Assembly (NCBI GenBank): GCA_016806645.1 | Contig: JACSYO010000415.1 | Location: 4,521,001-4,585,000 of the forward strand | DNA from: Ophiodon elongatus | Taxonomy: Eukaryota > Chordata > Actinopteri > Perciformes > Hexagrammidae | Direction of reading: 5' to 3' | Length of the DNA: 64,000 nucleotides | In this document: positions 28,190-40,768 of the stretch, piece after piece | Layout: each line of letters begins with the position of its first letter | Numbering within the stretch: the first letter of the stretch is position 1 | The notes under the pieces: model-generated | The model's database searches: none | What the model was told of the DNA's origin: nothing | What the model saw: only the letters and a program-made list of their open reading frames with translations | Made by a program: the position numbers and the translations under genes

Positions 28190-30040
28190 AGAGCGCAGTG
28201 CTCGGGCAGAATGTCAATTCTCCCCCCTCCCTCTGTCTTCCTCTCCCTCCCCTCTTTTGCATGCCTTCCAAGCAATAGTTAACACGGGAGCAACATTTGT
28301 GTTCTACAAAGAGAAAAGTAAACACATTCATAAACACTGGGCTCTTAACACCTGCAGCGAAGTGTAATGGTTGAGTAAGGTTTACATTTGTGCTGTGGAT
28401 GTTATTTGGAGTGTATGTGTGCGTGATACGTAGTTGTTATGTAAAAGCGCTCCACATCAATTTGTCAAGAGCAAAGTGGTGTGGGATGGAGATGAGAGAG
28501 AGACAGCTGTTAAATGCATATTTAGAGAAAGGAAGGAGACTAAAACATGGAGTGACAGCAGACCTTCAGTGGATGCAGTGAGGCCTAAATCTCCAGTAAC
28601 CTTAAGTTGTATTTCCTAAATTGTTTCTGCATGTTGGATTATCACTATATAGTTAAAACATAAAAAGTCTGAGGTATAATACACGGGCAGTCAATCTCAC
28701 AGAGCAGTTTCCGTGTCACCTAGTCGTGCTGAAAACCAAGAGAGGGGTAAATTAGACAACACACACACTGGGACTGCGGGGCGTGTGTCAGTGTGTGTGA
28801 TGGAATGGGAGAGACAGCACATAGAGACTTCCTAAAAACTGCAGCTGTGGGTCACAGCCAGGGGTAAGCTGTGTAGGCAACCCTCACAACCCGCACACGC
28901 ACGCGCACACACACACTGGCACGTGCAAAGATCCAAATAAATAATTTTGATTTTGCAAGTTGGACAGATGCAGAAACAGTCATATCCAAATGTCCACACA
29001 AACACACACACTGAAAAAAAAGAAGCTCTGGCCTAAGGGAACCTCTGGCGTGACATGGCTGCAGTCTAATAGGCACAAGCATGAGTGAGTAATAGGTGTT
29101 CCAGCACTGTCCGCCCACTAGACAAAGACATCTTGAGATGCGCATTATTTTATGAGATGCAAAGTGAATAGGTGAAAACACGATGAAGCATTGGGTGAAG
29201 GGGAGGGGGGGCTGTTTGAGACCAAAGTAGAGGAGACAGCTCAGCATTGTCACATACTATATTTGCTTCCCTGTTTGATTAGGGGACAGCTTAGTGGACG
29301 AACCAGAGTTGATGTATCCAAAGGCTCAAATCAGAGGGTATTAGTCAATATGGGAGACACAAATAGGCCCTAACTTTACATCACGTCACTGTTTATTTTT
29401 GACTGGAGCAATGTGGATTAATTAGTAATGGACACATAACAGATTTAGTTGTCATTTTGTTAATTTAAGCTCTAACAGCAATCTTGTAACTGAAAATCTC
29501 TTTTAACATCTTAACTTACAAATATCACTGTAGGCCAACACAGTGTTGTCACTAGCAATTAAACAACTACCTAATGCACAGAGTGACAAAATCAATGATT
29601 CAACACACTGTGGTGAGTTTAATAGCCTTGGAGGACAGGCATTGCTAAGTGAGCATCGGGGCTGCAAGGTTAAGGAAAAGATTTATATTGAAAAGGCTAC
29701 ATGTACCGACCAGGGTACCAGAGAGGAACAAAAGCATCATAAGGCCAACGTCCCGGTCTCGTTAGGGGGGATGAGACAGCGTAGCGTGATCGAAGCGGGA
29801 TATGGGAGTTAGGCAGTGACATCATATAGTGTGAGTGGCTTCTCTGGAGACTGCTGTCTGCTTGCACTGGGCTCATGCTGTTGTGGAGTTGTGCCTCATA
29901 TGAGTGAACATTATAAATAGTGAGGAGGATGTCGGCTCCATTCAAGGGAGTCCCACAATCCACATGAAGTGTCAGGGGGCTCTCGTGAGAGGAGAAAGGA
30001 TTTTCAGCAATGTGTGAGTGTACATTATTTTTGTTTGCCC
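28190..30040. other. Intergenic segment, no gene seen
   Basis: Mixed-composition DNA. CA/GT-rich short tracts occur near 28890-28915 and 28990-29010. No open frame has protein-like composition, and I do not recognise a repeat. Confidence 0.5.
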
Positions 30041-30652
30041 AGTGATAGAAGAAGTATTCAAATCAAATATTGAAGTAGAAGTAGAAGTACAACTATATAA
30101 CGTGTACTCACTATGTCCTCACTGTGCAGTAAGGGCCTTTTCAGAGTATTGAATTACTATTATAAAAGCATTTACATGTAAACAGTAATTAAAGTGGAGA
30201 CATTATTAACACTTTAAATACTGTATAGTATGTAAACTGTACAGCTGTATGGTAAATCTATAAAAATGCATTATATTTTTTAAGATGATAACATGGTTTG
30301 TATAGTAATCTAATAGTAATCTAAAGGGCGCCATGGTGGAATGGGTGTTGGTGATGACCATAAACTGCAACATCACTGGTTCTCGTCCAGCCGGTTGCAC
30401 GTCTCCTCTCTCTCCCATTATTTCTTGTCATCTCTTGACTGTCAAATGTCCAATACAGACATTAAATGCTCAAAACAAACCAAATAGTAAACAACATCTT
30501 AATTACTATTCCTGTCAAATATAGGTTGTAAGTAAAGACAAAATGTTCCCACTGAAATACAGTATTTAGTAGCATAAAATGGAACTACTCATGTAGGTAA
30601 ATGTAGCTAATACCGCTGAATACTTCAAAAATATACAGTACTTTGTACCACT
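30041..30652 (+). mobile_element. Interspersed fish repeat (aagaagtattca type), split by a SINE
   Basis: The 5' part reads gaagaagtattcaaatcaa, then runs of aagtagaagtagaagtac, ...cttttcagagtattga and acagctgtatggtaaatctataaaaatgca. The 3' part resumes with tcctgtcaaatatagg, tagtagcataaaatgg and tactttgtaccactg. This is the block order of a repeat abundant in percomorph genomes. The middle (30325-30482) is foreign to it and is annotated separately. A fragment of the same family occurs at 51812-51905. Confidence 0.65.
30325..30482 (+). mobile_element. tRNA-like SINE inserted in the older repeat
   Basis: Starts agggcgccatggtgg, has an A-box-like stretch (tggtggaatggg) and a B-box-like stretch (ggttctcgtcc), followed by agccggttgcacgtc, ctctctctccc and a A-rich 3' end. 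This matches the layout of a tRNA-derived percomorph SINE as I recall it. The flanks 30312-30324 (AATAGTAATCTAA) and 30483-30495 (AATAGTAAACAAC) agree at 10 of 13 positions and look like a decayed target-site duplication. Confidence 0.65.
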
Positions 30653-30997
30653 GTGTACGACTGCATACATGTTTGATATAAGCTCATGCTCTGATAGGAT
30701 TTATGTGTGTGTGTTTACCTCGACTTTCCCCACTCGTGTTTGTGCATATCAGTGACATGATGTCAATATGTGCCCCAGTATGTGAGCCCAATTGTGTGTT
30801 TACATCTGATTATGCTGTGTGTGTAGATATGAATGTGTGTGTGTCAGTGCGTGATGTGTGTCAGAGGGTATGAGACCAGTGGTGTGGTGGTGTGATAGTG
30901 TTTGTCACCCTGAGCATGTAACCATGTCAAACTCTGTCAGGGTAGTTTACCCTGGCTTGGGATGTAACACTCCCCATGATTACTCTCTGTTGGCGTG

Positions 30998-31000
<3 letters not shown>

Positions 31001-31040
<40 letters not shown>
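31001..31040. repeat. (GT)n microsatellite
   Basis: About 40 bases of GT directly before ttcagatagtg. Confidence 0.95.
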
Positions 31041-31042
<2 letters not shown>

Positions 31043-31174
31043 CAGATAGTGTGTGTTTCCTTCATGGTCAGTTTTTTGCCTTTTCCCTTTTTTCAAATGC
31101 TTATCGCAGATACTGACAGAAAGAAGAGAGAGGATAGGGGGGGGAGTTGATATTCATCTTTGAGAAAAAACACC

Positions 31175-31176
<2 letters not shown>

Positions 31177-31215
<39 letters not shown>

Positions 31216-31278
31216 GAGTGGGTGCTGGGAAGGAGGAGGGAGGGAGGTGAGAGAGTGGGAGGGTGCAGGGAGAGAGAG

Positions 31279-31314
<36 letters not shown>
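31177..31314. repeat. Two (AG)n tracts in a GA-rich block
   Basis: AG tracts at 31177-31210 and 31270-31314 separated by G/A-rich sequence. They lie just upstream of or within the candidate first exon of the putative downstream gene; GA-rich first exons and promoters are common in vertebrates. Confidence 0.9.
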
Positions 31315-31316
<2 letters not shown>

Positions 31317-31319
31317 GGA

Positions 31320-31720
31320 GAGATGATTAGATTGGAGAAAGCCAAGGGGGTACGGGCATACTATTGAGCAAGGGGAGAGGGAGAGAGGCAGAAGGGAGGG
31401 TGACTAAGTGAATGCAGTTGGCCGTCGCGAGTCGCGGAGTCACAGCAGATTCCACGGGCAGGCGGACGGATTGGAGCTGAATCAACAAATGGATACAGGA
31501 AAACTGGATGTACACTGCATCTGAGGAGACAATAAGGGAGGGCGAAGAGTCTGCCTTCATATCCTTTGATCTTTGCATCAGATACTGCTGTGAGGAACCC
31601 TCGAGGAGGGAAAGGAAAAATAGCGGACAACTCATTTCTCTCCAACACCCTCGGAAGCTGTGGAGCTGTGAGCAAGAATAGAGTCGACTTTAGGACTCGC
31701 TGGAATTGAATATATGCCCA
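31320..31720 (+). other. Candidate noncoding first exon (5' leader) of an unidentified gene
   Basis: A GA-rich segment with a few CpGs (31424-31475) ends at a consensus donor, CCCA|GTAAGT, at 31721. The 5' limit is not visible. An ATG at 31714 just before the donor would be an upstream start. It is grouped with the next three blocks only because of order, strand and splice-site quality. I do not recognise the gene. Confidence 0.35.
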
Positions 31721-31972
31721 GTAAGTATTTGTATAGGCTGCAAATATCCGTGTATGCACGTGTGTGGATTGATGCCTCTAGCTTGTGCACTGCCTCTGAT
31801 GCTTTTTTTTATGGAGAAAGAAAATAAGAGAGGAAGAGAGGAATGCAGTTGTGCTGCAATGTCTCTTCTATTGTGATATGCCGTTTGCCTCACTGAACAG
31901 CTTCTTTGCCCCCTCTGATTTAAACAACTACCCCAGACTTGACTCTGTGTGTTTGTGCCTTTTCATCCACAG

Positions 31973-32115
31973 TGCTGGTGTGTGCAAGTGTGAGCTGATA
32001 TTAGCAGCCCCATTGGTATTCAGCGGAGGGAGCTCCAGGATCTCGCTGCGCCTTTCCCCAGGATGGGATCACAGAGCGGGGATTGTGCTCGCCTGTTGAG
32101 AGCCCGCTGAAATGA
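31973..32115 (+). other. Candidate noncoding leader exon 2
   Basis: Bounded by tcatccacag and a good donor ATGA|GTGAGT. It contains a short ORF starting at the strong-context ATG AGGATGG (about 32063), ending after 15 codons, and a second ATG whose first four bases are the last four of the exon. Joined to the next block, that ATG opens a 53-codon ORF. Confidence 0.35.
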
Positions 32116-32928
32116 GTGAGTGTCCGTCCTCCTCTTCCTTTTTTCCCCCCCCTCTTTCCATTCTCTATCACCTCTCATTTTCTTGTTTCTTGTTGCTCTC
32201 TTTCTGCGTCCTCGTCTTCAGTGTGCAGTTATTTCCAGAGCATTTTTCACCACTCATGGGTCTTCCCTTCGGTTCCTTATGTTTCTCACCCACTCACGCT
32301 GTCTAACCCACCTCCCTACCACTCCCCCACCTGTGTCCCATCAAACAGGCCTGTCCAGTTTGATGAATTTAGAAGAAATCTGAATGGCTCACTTCAATTT
32401 GTTGCTTCTCTCCCCCCCCCATTCCCTCTCTCCGTTGCCCTCTCTTCTCCCCTCTTTGGCTGTGTCTCCCCTCCCCCCTCCTCGCCTCCAACCCTCTCTC
32501 GGTCTCTTCAAGCTTCTCTCCACATTCTGTTTGAATTCAGACACACCGAAGACGTTTGTCTCTTTCCTGACAGGAAATGAATGCAGAGGCTGTGTTTGTA
32601 TGTGTGAGTGAAAGGATTGCTATTTCTGCGTCTGTGTCAATCATTTTGATAGCGTTTCATGTGTGTGCGTCTGTGCCACAATGCAGAGAGGGCAGAGGTG
32701 TGTGTTCAGTCCCAGTGTGTGGGATCTGTAGAACAAAAGGTTATGAAGTGGATCAATGTGATTAATTGCTGCAGGCATGACAGCTGTGTACATGCACATG
32801 CACACACACAAACACACACACAGAGACGCACGCTGTCTCTCGCTTGACACCACCTTCCTCTTTGCACTCCTTGCTGATCTACCTTCTGCACACCAATTCA
32901 CACCCACCTACATCTTTTTACACTTGTG

Positions 32929-32969
<41 letters not shown>

Positions 32970-35229
32970 GACATTGAGCCGCTACTTACCAGTGTGCGAA
33001 CACACACACACACACACACATGGTCTCATAGTAAATGGTCCTTGGATGATGTGGGTGTCACAGGAGGGTCACATCTATCTACACAGCATTATTGATTGGA
33101 GCTGATACACTGAATGACCTCAAATTTTTCATTTTAAATTGACCATCATCTCACTAGACTCTGGAAAAAGGAAAAAGTCACTAAACCTGTTTAATGATTT
33201 TGTTTTGTTCTGTTAAAAGAGTCCATTTTGTCAATACATGGCCTTATGTTTAAAGCCATGTATGCTTTCTCTCTGCTGGTTTGAATTCAGAAGGTATTTA
33301 TATAGCTGTGAGCTTTTTGATTCGATTTTAAAACCTACTTTTATATATTCAACAGGTACAAACTGTTGCATAGTAACAGAAGCAAGACTACTTGTTCGGA
33401 TTTTTCATGCTGCTGCTATTTTCAGATTAAGGCAATCTTTATTTAACAAAAGGCGGTACAATTATGAGAAAAAAAAGTCAGTGAGAGCTCAGGCCAACAT
33501 TAGTGTTGCCATCTGTCGCTTCTGTGTGCATACCTGTCTGCCTGGAACATTGTTAGTCTGAAGGAATGGAGAGGGATGAAAAGCTTAGAATGTTTTGGCA
33601 CAATGTAAAGGGACGCAGATGTGACAATGTGCGTCATGGAGACAAACAATTCACCAAAGTGTAAACTAAATCTGATCAGAGTCTCAAAAAAGACACTAAT
33701 CTATATTTGCATACATTGAATGCAAGTGAGCACAATCAAATTCCAACGTTATGACAGAGGTCTCAAATGTTGACAATCTTAGTCTGTGTTAATTCCAAAT
33801 CTAAATTCTGTTTGTGTAAAAACGTTGAAATACGTTCAGACATTTGCACCTTTTCTTAATAAGGGCATTTTTCATCTTTACATTTTTCATCTTCTGTTTA
33901 TTTATATGTAGAATAAAATGTCTCCAACAATTCAGTGCTGCTCGATGACGAATATAATAGATTCTAATATTTGCATTTTGCCCTAAAACCTGAAAGAAAT
34001 AGTATGAAAAGTAAAACTCAAAAGCATAATTTTATCCCCCGAACAAATCATCAAACCACGATGCCTGTATCGTGTATAATATAGAAACATCAGCTGACTA
34101 TTACTGCCTTCCTATTAGTTTGAGAGACAAATTAATGGCAGTCTATACAAGGGCTGTCACATTTTCAGGTCGCACAAATCCAAACTGACATGTAATTTGT
34201 TTGAACGCAACACATGTACCCGTGTCATAAAATACAGCGTAGAATTAACTGTTTCATTAATTCGTGGTGCCTCAGCCGTCTCCCTTCAGTGACAAGCGAG
34301 CGTTGCTATAAGGCAGTGAACAAAGTTTGCAAACACCCACATCTTTTTTTCACCACTTCTCTATCTATGGTGTTGAATCCGAAACGCTTCCTCCAATTAC
34401 CTCTGAGATGGTGTCATGATTATCCATTCAGCACAGCTCTCATGTCGCTCATTTCCTTTTTACTTCAGCGAAGAGAGCAAAGACAGTTCACTGAGGGCAG
34501 CAGGGCATGCGGTGGATCAGAGGGACAGTTTGTTTTAGGAACGACCCCACTGGATTACAAGGCACATCCCATTGCACTTCTGCACCGCAGAATTTCTAAT
34601 ACATCCTAACAGATCAAATATTTTATGTTTTCCCAAGTTCGTATGCTAGTTTGAATTTTCGAATTAAGATGACAGCCCATGCCAGGCTGTCTACACCCAT
34701 CAAGTGTGACTTCTTGTACCTGCACCGATACTTTGAGCCTGGACTGCCGTTCTCCAGCTGCCTCAGGCACATTTACCAGTCAGAGGCCCCTCGCCGGCCC
34801 TCGGTGTGCTTCATCACATGCATCTTGAATACTCTGGAGTGTGATGGACAGCCAAAATGGAATTATAGAAAAAGACAGGAGAAATTATATAATGGAAGCA
34901 GGCGAGGTGTAGATATATGATTGGATATAGGGAAAAGAAGAGAGACGTGCCAGAGGAGAGTGTTTTGAAGATGGGGCTTGTTTGCGAGAGAGTGAAAGGA
35001 TCAAATCATAGAGTGAGTGGAGAGGAAGAAGGAGCAAACAAGCAGCAAAGTCGGAGGAAGAGTGACAAGGACGGAATAGACAGCAGGACGACAGGCAGGG
35101 CGGAGTGTGACGAGGAGGAGAATGACGTACGTGATAAGGCAGAGTGACACAAATGTCACCATACTAACCTTTCATGCACTCTCCCTCTCTCACCCCTCTA
35201 CTTTGCCTCTCCTCTTCCTCTCCTTCCAG
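32116..35229. other. Putative leader intron 2 or intergenic DNA
   Basis: Pyrimidine-rich from 32116 to about 32560, then CA/GT microsatellites (32930-32965, 33000-33020), then AT-rich sequence without recognisable genes or repeats. A purine-rich stretch lies at 34860-35130. Confidence 0.45.
32930..32965. repeat. (CA)n microsatellite
   Basis: About 36 bases of CA; a second CA tract of about 20 bases follows at 33000-33020. Confidence 0.95.
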
Positions 35230-35563
35230 ATCGGAAGGCTTGCAGAGATGGACACCAAATGGGCAGCATGGAAGCCAACATACACCCTCCAGCGACTAGC
35301 TTTCCACACCTAACCGCCTCCACCGCCTCCACCATCTCCAGCCATCAGCTCGAAGCTTCCCAGCGAGGATTGAACCTGCAGGGTTGAGGCTGGTCAAGCT
35401 AGACTGAGAAACCAGAAGCTGTCTACAGGAAGTAAAGGAAAGCAGAGGGTGACAGGCCTCGGAGGAGTTGACTTACAACAAACCAATCAACCTGTTGAGC
35501 ATACGATTGAGCTTCTTGGACTTCATCTGAAATGAAATAGGCTACCGTGATGCTTGAGCAAAG
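35230..35563 (+). other. Candidate leader exon 3
   Basis: Preceded by an excellent polypyrimidine tract and acceptor (ctctccttccag) and ended by AAAG|GTATGA. It is GC-richer than its flanks and contains the 3' part of a spliced 53-codon ORF (stop at 35385-35387), with an overlapping 21-codon ORF from the ATG at 35248. After 35387 the block is closed in that frame, so it would be 5' leader and not a main coding exon. Confidence 0.35.
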
Positions 35564-36635
35564 GTATGAAGTTTTCAGACATGTCTGGATTTATCGCCCG
35601 GATATCCTCTCAAGATTACGACATTTTCGTGCACACCTCAGAGCTGGGCCACTTTTACAGATTGGCTTGTGGGCAAAAGCGAGTAATTGAAAATCCCCCC
35701 TTGAGAGGGTCTATATTCTGATTTGTTGTGGGGGAGGAGGGATTTCTTTCTCTTTTTTTTTTTTTAAAGGAACAATTTAAAAAGAAACCCTCCCTTTTAT
35801 CCCACACTTTCCAATTTTTTTTCTTTTTCACCATCTTTTTCACACATTGCAGTGAAATACATTATGAAGCAGCACCATTCTTCTTCATCCTTCCTCGGTG
35901 ACGGAGAGAGAGGAGGGACAGACTGTCCAGAATAGATAACGAGCAAGGAGACTGGCACTGAGGAGAGGAGAAGGGGGAAAAGAGGCAGAAAATAGAAGGA
36001 AACAGGTATAAGGAGAAAGAAGAAGAGGTGGCAAGAAAATAGAGAATTAACTAGGATTGTTCGAAATCCTCTTGGAGATTTAGAGTCTCTTTCTAATTCG
36101 CTTGGGCTGTGTTGGATGCTAGTTAGCGCGATGGGCAGGGTCAGGATTTACACCAGGGGGGGCACTTGAGAAGGAGAGTCGGGTTATGTCCCCCCTGCAC
36201 CGGCCTGGTCTGTATCTTAGTGTTTGGCAGGAAGACAGACTGAAAGATGGCCTGGTAAACAGACAGCTATACTGACAGACAAGCTCTGAGGCTGGTAAGA
36301 CAGACAGACAGGAAGAGAGACAGAGAGGAAGACGGGTACACAGCCTTTTCCAAGTGTCAGGCAGAGAGCCAGACACACACCCAGTGCCGGCACAGTAGAC
36401 AGCTTGCAATTCATTGTCATTCTATGCAGTGTGTGAGGAAGAGACAGAGTGAAGGAAAGAAAGCAGAGACAGAAAGAAAGAAGGGGAACATCCCTGTGTT
36501 TGTAGCTTCTGGAGAATCTCACTTCATCTGCATCCACCTCAGTCAGTACTTTGGCAAGCCCATGCACTAAAAAGAACAGGCTGGGAGTGAGGAGGCTGTT
36601 ACTAGAAAGGATATACAGGTTGGATATAGAGGGGA

Positions 36636-36667
<32 letters not shown>

Positions 36668-37099
36668 AGGCAGGCAAGCAGAGAAACAGAGGGAGAGAGC
36701 AGGTGTCGGAAATCCTCCCCTTCATCTGCTTGTCATTTACTCCTTTATGTTCTCTCGTCGTCTGGCGAGGTGATTGGTTTTCTGATGCCGGCGTTCCTCT
36801 CCTCATAGGCCCTCTGCAATCCAGACAAAAAACAAGAGGTGGGCAGACAGAAGAAAGCAAAAAAACAGACAGTATAAAAGGAAAGGTGGGGCCCCATTTT
36901 AAGTGACTAATTTCCCCCCTCTTCCTTTTTCTAAATTGCCAAGGCGGGCTGTTGTTGTATTTTTCAATATAACTTTTTTTCTTAAAGTTAGAGATAGGAA
37001 AAAGAAAAACTGTGGACCAATCAATCCCTCGTCTTCTTTGTGCACAGAATTGAACCTCTCCTTTCATCAATTGTTGATTTTTCTTGCCTTGCTCTAAAG
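35564..37099. other. Putative leader intron 3 or intergenic DNA
   Basis: Purine-rich over long stretches (35880-36060 and 36230-36700) with an AG tract at 36636-36660 and repeated acagacagacagg-like units near 36296-36330. No coding sequence seen. Confidence 0.45.
36636..36660. repeat. (AG)n microsatellite
   Basis: About 25 bases of AG followed by a G run. Confidence 0.9.
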
Positions 37100-37319
37100 G
37101 GATTATTTTCTCCATCCGAGTATAAACACTGGAATCCTCCAGGTTCCCTCTATGTGTCCTCACCTCCAATGACACAGTGTGAACCCCTCTGACTCCCCCA
37201 CGGTGCCCCCCCTCGGCTGAAGCGCTAAAACCCTGTGGTCTCAGATCTCCATGCCTGTGTTGACTCACTACTACAGCGATAATATGGCACAGCGCTTCTG
37301 ATACCGTCTGATTCATTCT
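37100..37319 (+). other. Candidate leader exon 4
   Basis: Acceptor ccttgctctaaag preceded by a T/C-rich tract, and donor TTCT|GTAAGT at 37320. It includes a closed 16-codon ORF starting at the ATG near 37250 (MPVLTHYYSDNMAQRF). An alternative acceptor is at 37141. There is no long ORF, so if transcribed it is noncoding leader. Confidence 0.3.
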
Positions 37320-37507
37320 GTAAGTAGGGCTCTCTCTCTTTTTATGTGTGTGTGTGTTTGTGTTCAGATGTACTCTGCATGTCATTAGCGTGTATTTTGC
37401 TCATGTATGCAGAAACACGGACATGGTCCGTCTTTCTGCAGTGTTGGTTTTATGGTGTCTTCACAGCGGATTTGCTTTCCTGTGCTTCCTCTGCTCCAGG
37501 CAATTTG

Positions 37508-37510
<3 letters not shown>

Positions 37511-37569
<59 letters not shown>
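37511..37569. repeat. (GT)n microsatellite
   Basis: About 59 bases of GT with further interrupted GT units to about 37592; another GT tract lies at 37701-37725. Confidence 0.95.
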
Positions 37570-37571
<2 letters not shown>

Positions 37572-37725
37572 TGTGTCTGTGTGTGTGTGTTTGTTTGTGT
37601 GCCAAAGAAAGAGATTTTGATCTTACAGCCAAGCTTACAACAGCATCAGAGGGGGTGTCAGAAAGAGACGAAGGAGGTGCCTTTCCCTGTGTGTGGATCC
37701 GTGTGTGTGTGTGTGTGTGTGTGTG

Positions 37726-40670
37726 CATGCCTACATATTGGTCCTGAGGTTAATTTGAACTAATTAGTGGTGAGTATTTTTGCTTTTCAGAGCAGTTTTG
37801 GGTTCTGTGTCAGTGTACTTGCATTCATTAGGGTGAGATGGAAAGGGGCTAAAACTGAAGAGGGTGAACCAGCTAATGGGAATGACTGTGATTCCCTGAC
37901 TAGTTCTTTGTTGCCTCCATTTCACATCTAATGCCCTGAGCATTACAACCCGGCTGCATATAATTTCAGCCTCCTTTTATCTCCTTATGTGTTGCCTTGG
38001 ATGAAACCTTATACTGAAACCCAGCCTCTGCAATGTCCTGCATATTACTAAGCCCATCTATCTCCGTGGACACATCCACATCTTTATACACTCCCACAGT
38101 CACCAGGCCCTGCACCGGGAGACGCTCAATCAAGATAGTCCCTTCAAACAGACCAATGAACTGTGAATAACGCCATTACACAAACTCCCAGCTCAGAGCG
38201 TTACAGAGACAGAAAGATTGTGAGGGTGGAGAAAAAAAAAAAGGAAGGAAAAAAGCGGGAGAGAGGGAGAATGAGAAACATGCTGGAGATTGAACAGCAA
38301 GAACAGAAGGGGGATGAGAGAGAGGAGAATGTGAGACAGAAAGCAACAGAGAGGAGGACACATAGAGGAGGGAGGGTGAGAAACAGAGAGGGAGAAGGGA
38401 GGGTGTGGGTCTAGAGGGGCCGCGGAGCAGGAAAAGACCTCTGCTCCATGGAAGCACTCTGATGGGCTTAGCAAGACCCCGCTTTGTTCACGCTGTTGGT
38501 CAGCCTCTCAGAATTAAGATTACTAAATAATACGATTACTGCAGCTGCACGCTGATAACACACTGCTGCCGATCCCCTTTGTCACTGTCAGAAAACCCAG
38601 AGAAGAGAGGAGGACCGGCATATGATGGCATCAAAGGCATGACAGTACTGACTACATTACACTGTCACAAGGGCCCATACTTCACAACAAGTCTTCTCCC
38701 CTGCCGCTGAGGGAAAGTGGAAAGACATGGCGTGACTTTAAATATGACAAGTGGCCATAAACAAAGGGACACTGAGGCAAAAATAATGTTAGCCCAGGTT
38801 TTCTCTTTAAAATGACGCATGTTGTCATTATGTTCAATCATGTGACATCAATCTTGACTCGGCTTGTATTTTCTCCAGCTACTGTTGCGCTGTCAGCTCC
38901 AAAAGGGACTAAAAAACAGATGGACCTATCAGTATATTACCTGATTCCACATGTGTAAACATAAACCAAGGCTCGCACGGTGAGACGTCTGGCCCTTATC
39001 TCAATGTTTTACACCACATCCTCTGCGTGGGCTATTTGTTTCATGTTTGCACGCTTGACAGCTTTGACACAGATTCCTGCCAAGTTGACCTTGCAGTTTA
39101 AAGTGTAATAAAAGCTGAATTCCCAGGCTGTGTTGCACATCGATATGTGTTCTTCTGGTAGCTGATAAATGGTCTCACACCCCTCTGGAGAGTGGAAAAA
39201 CAAGCAAGCAGCAGAAACCGCTGTCCAGTTCTGCTCAGCGGAAGTAAAGTACAACCGTCTGAAACCCACTGCTCCCGTAGTAGTGAGCTAATATGAGGGT
39301 TGGGCTGGACTCAAACCCCCTCCTATGAGATAAAAAGTATCTCCACTCTCCTCTCAGCAGGAGAAACCATTTGCCTGCAGAGCTTAAGATTAGCTGGGAG
39401 CAGGAAATAGAAAAGATGCATTTAGCATGTGATGTTATAGTACCAGAGTCACAAATAACAAACCGCAGCGGAGGGCACAAAACAAAATCAATGAAATATG
39501 ACACACGGCACAAACATGCAGCTTAAAACAGCCCCAAACCACTGCAAGTTGGCAACCATTCATTTCAGTTTCTGTTCCTGTGCAGCACATTTGTCATCTA
39601 GTGGAGCTTTCATGTCCATGTCATGGAGTGTATTTGCTTCAGTGACATCAAATGAACTTTGACCCCAGACCCTCCCCAGCTGAGCCCCACAGTCACAAAG
39701 TAACTGTATGAGTCACTCAGCAGAACCAGTACAGCTCCAGCCAAAAAGCATCCATGTTGAATCGCATGCACTCTGTCCAGACATGCAGAAACAGAAGGGC
39801 AACATGGACATGAAGTGCCAAATGATCAGTTATGGGTTCCCGTCACTCGGTCTCCCCTTTTTAAGTGCTTTTCACAGCAGCAGTATACTGTGTTGGTACA
39901 GTATCCTCCAATCATTTCACTCGACTTGATCCAAATCCGAGCAGAGAGGCACACGGTTCATAAGATAATCTTTCACGTTGGGTTTCAGAGCTTCCCAATG
40001 CTCCTGTTTGTTACCAGTTAGGTCCTTTCAGATCAGTGATCCCATCATCCCCCAGGGTTGGATTTTTCTAATTGCGTATTGCAGATTTCTATTTGCTGTT
40101 TCCAAATCACAGTAGTGTTCCTTGATGATTCACTACTTACTGTTAAGGCAAAAACACATTTCCTCATTGTCTGCATCATTAATCATTTTGCAGTTCTTTG
40201 GTGGGAACAGCTGTTCTTTCTTTAAAGGTGATCAGCAGCTGTGATTTCTCTAACTGAGCTGTAATGTAGCAGGGAACGCTTCTCAAAAAGGTATGTGCAT
40301 ATTTATGGTGTTATCGCAGGAAAAGATAATTGTTAGACTGTGATCAACGCTGAATCCATAATTTTCTGTGACTGGCATCTGCTACCATGCCCCATGCTGC
40401 CTCTTGCGTGGTAGTTCACCCCTGAAGTGTCTCAGACAGCCTCTGCTCCGAAGCGAGCTGGGCTAATTTGGTATATGAGATCTCTTCTAACACTGAGCAG
40501 CACTTCAGTTTCCTCTGCCTTCAATCCTCCGCCGCTTGACCACCAGCGCGAGGCACTGCAGCCTGCACTAAACCTTTGCTCCTCATTGCCTAATGGAGCA
40601 CAAAAAATGGCCCTGTTTGCTTAGTCGTTTGTCCACTCCTGCTTGCTTAAGTCTAGCTGGCCTTGGGGGA
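37726..40670. other. Noncoding segment, no gene seen
   Basis: Contains a purine-rich block (38205-38410). The rest has mixed composition with no protein-like frame and no repeat I recognise. It would be intron of the putative downstream gene if the leader model is right. Confidence 0.5.
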
Positions 40671-40673
40671 TAG

Positions 40674-40768
40674 ATTGAGTGAGTGAGTGAGTGAGTGAGT
40701 GAGTGAGTGAGTGAGTGAGTGAGTGAGTGAGTGAGGGAGGGAGTGAGTGTGTGTGTGTGTGTGTGTGT
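40674..40768. repeat. (GAGT)n tetranucleotide repeat passing into (GT)n
   Basis: About 15 tandem GAGT units, a GAGG variant, then GT repeats. Read directly from sequence. Confidence 0.95.

Noticed and set aside
36567..37385. 272-codon - strand open frame
   Set aside because: It consists of low-complexity Ser/Leu and simple-sequence stretches with no recognisable domain, and overlaps the proposed + strand leader block.
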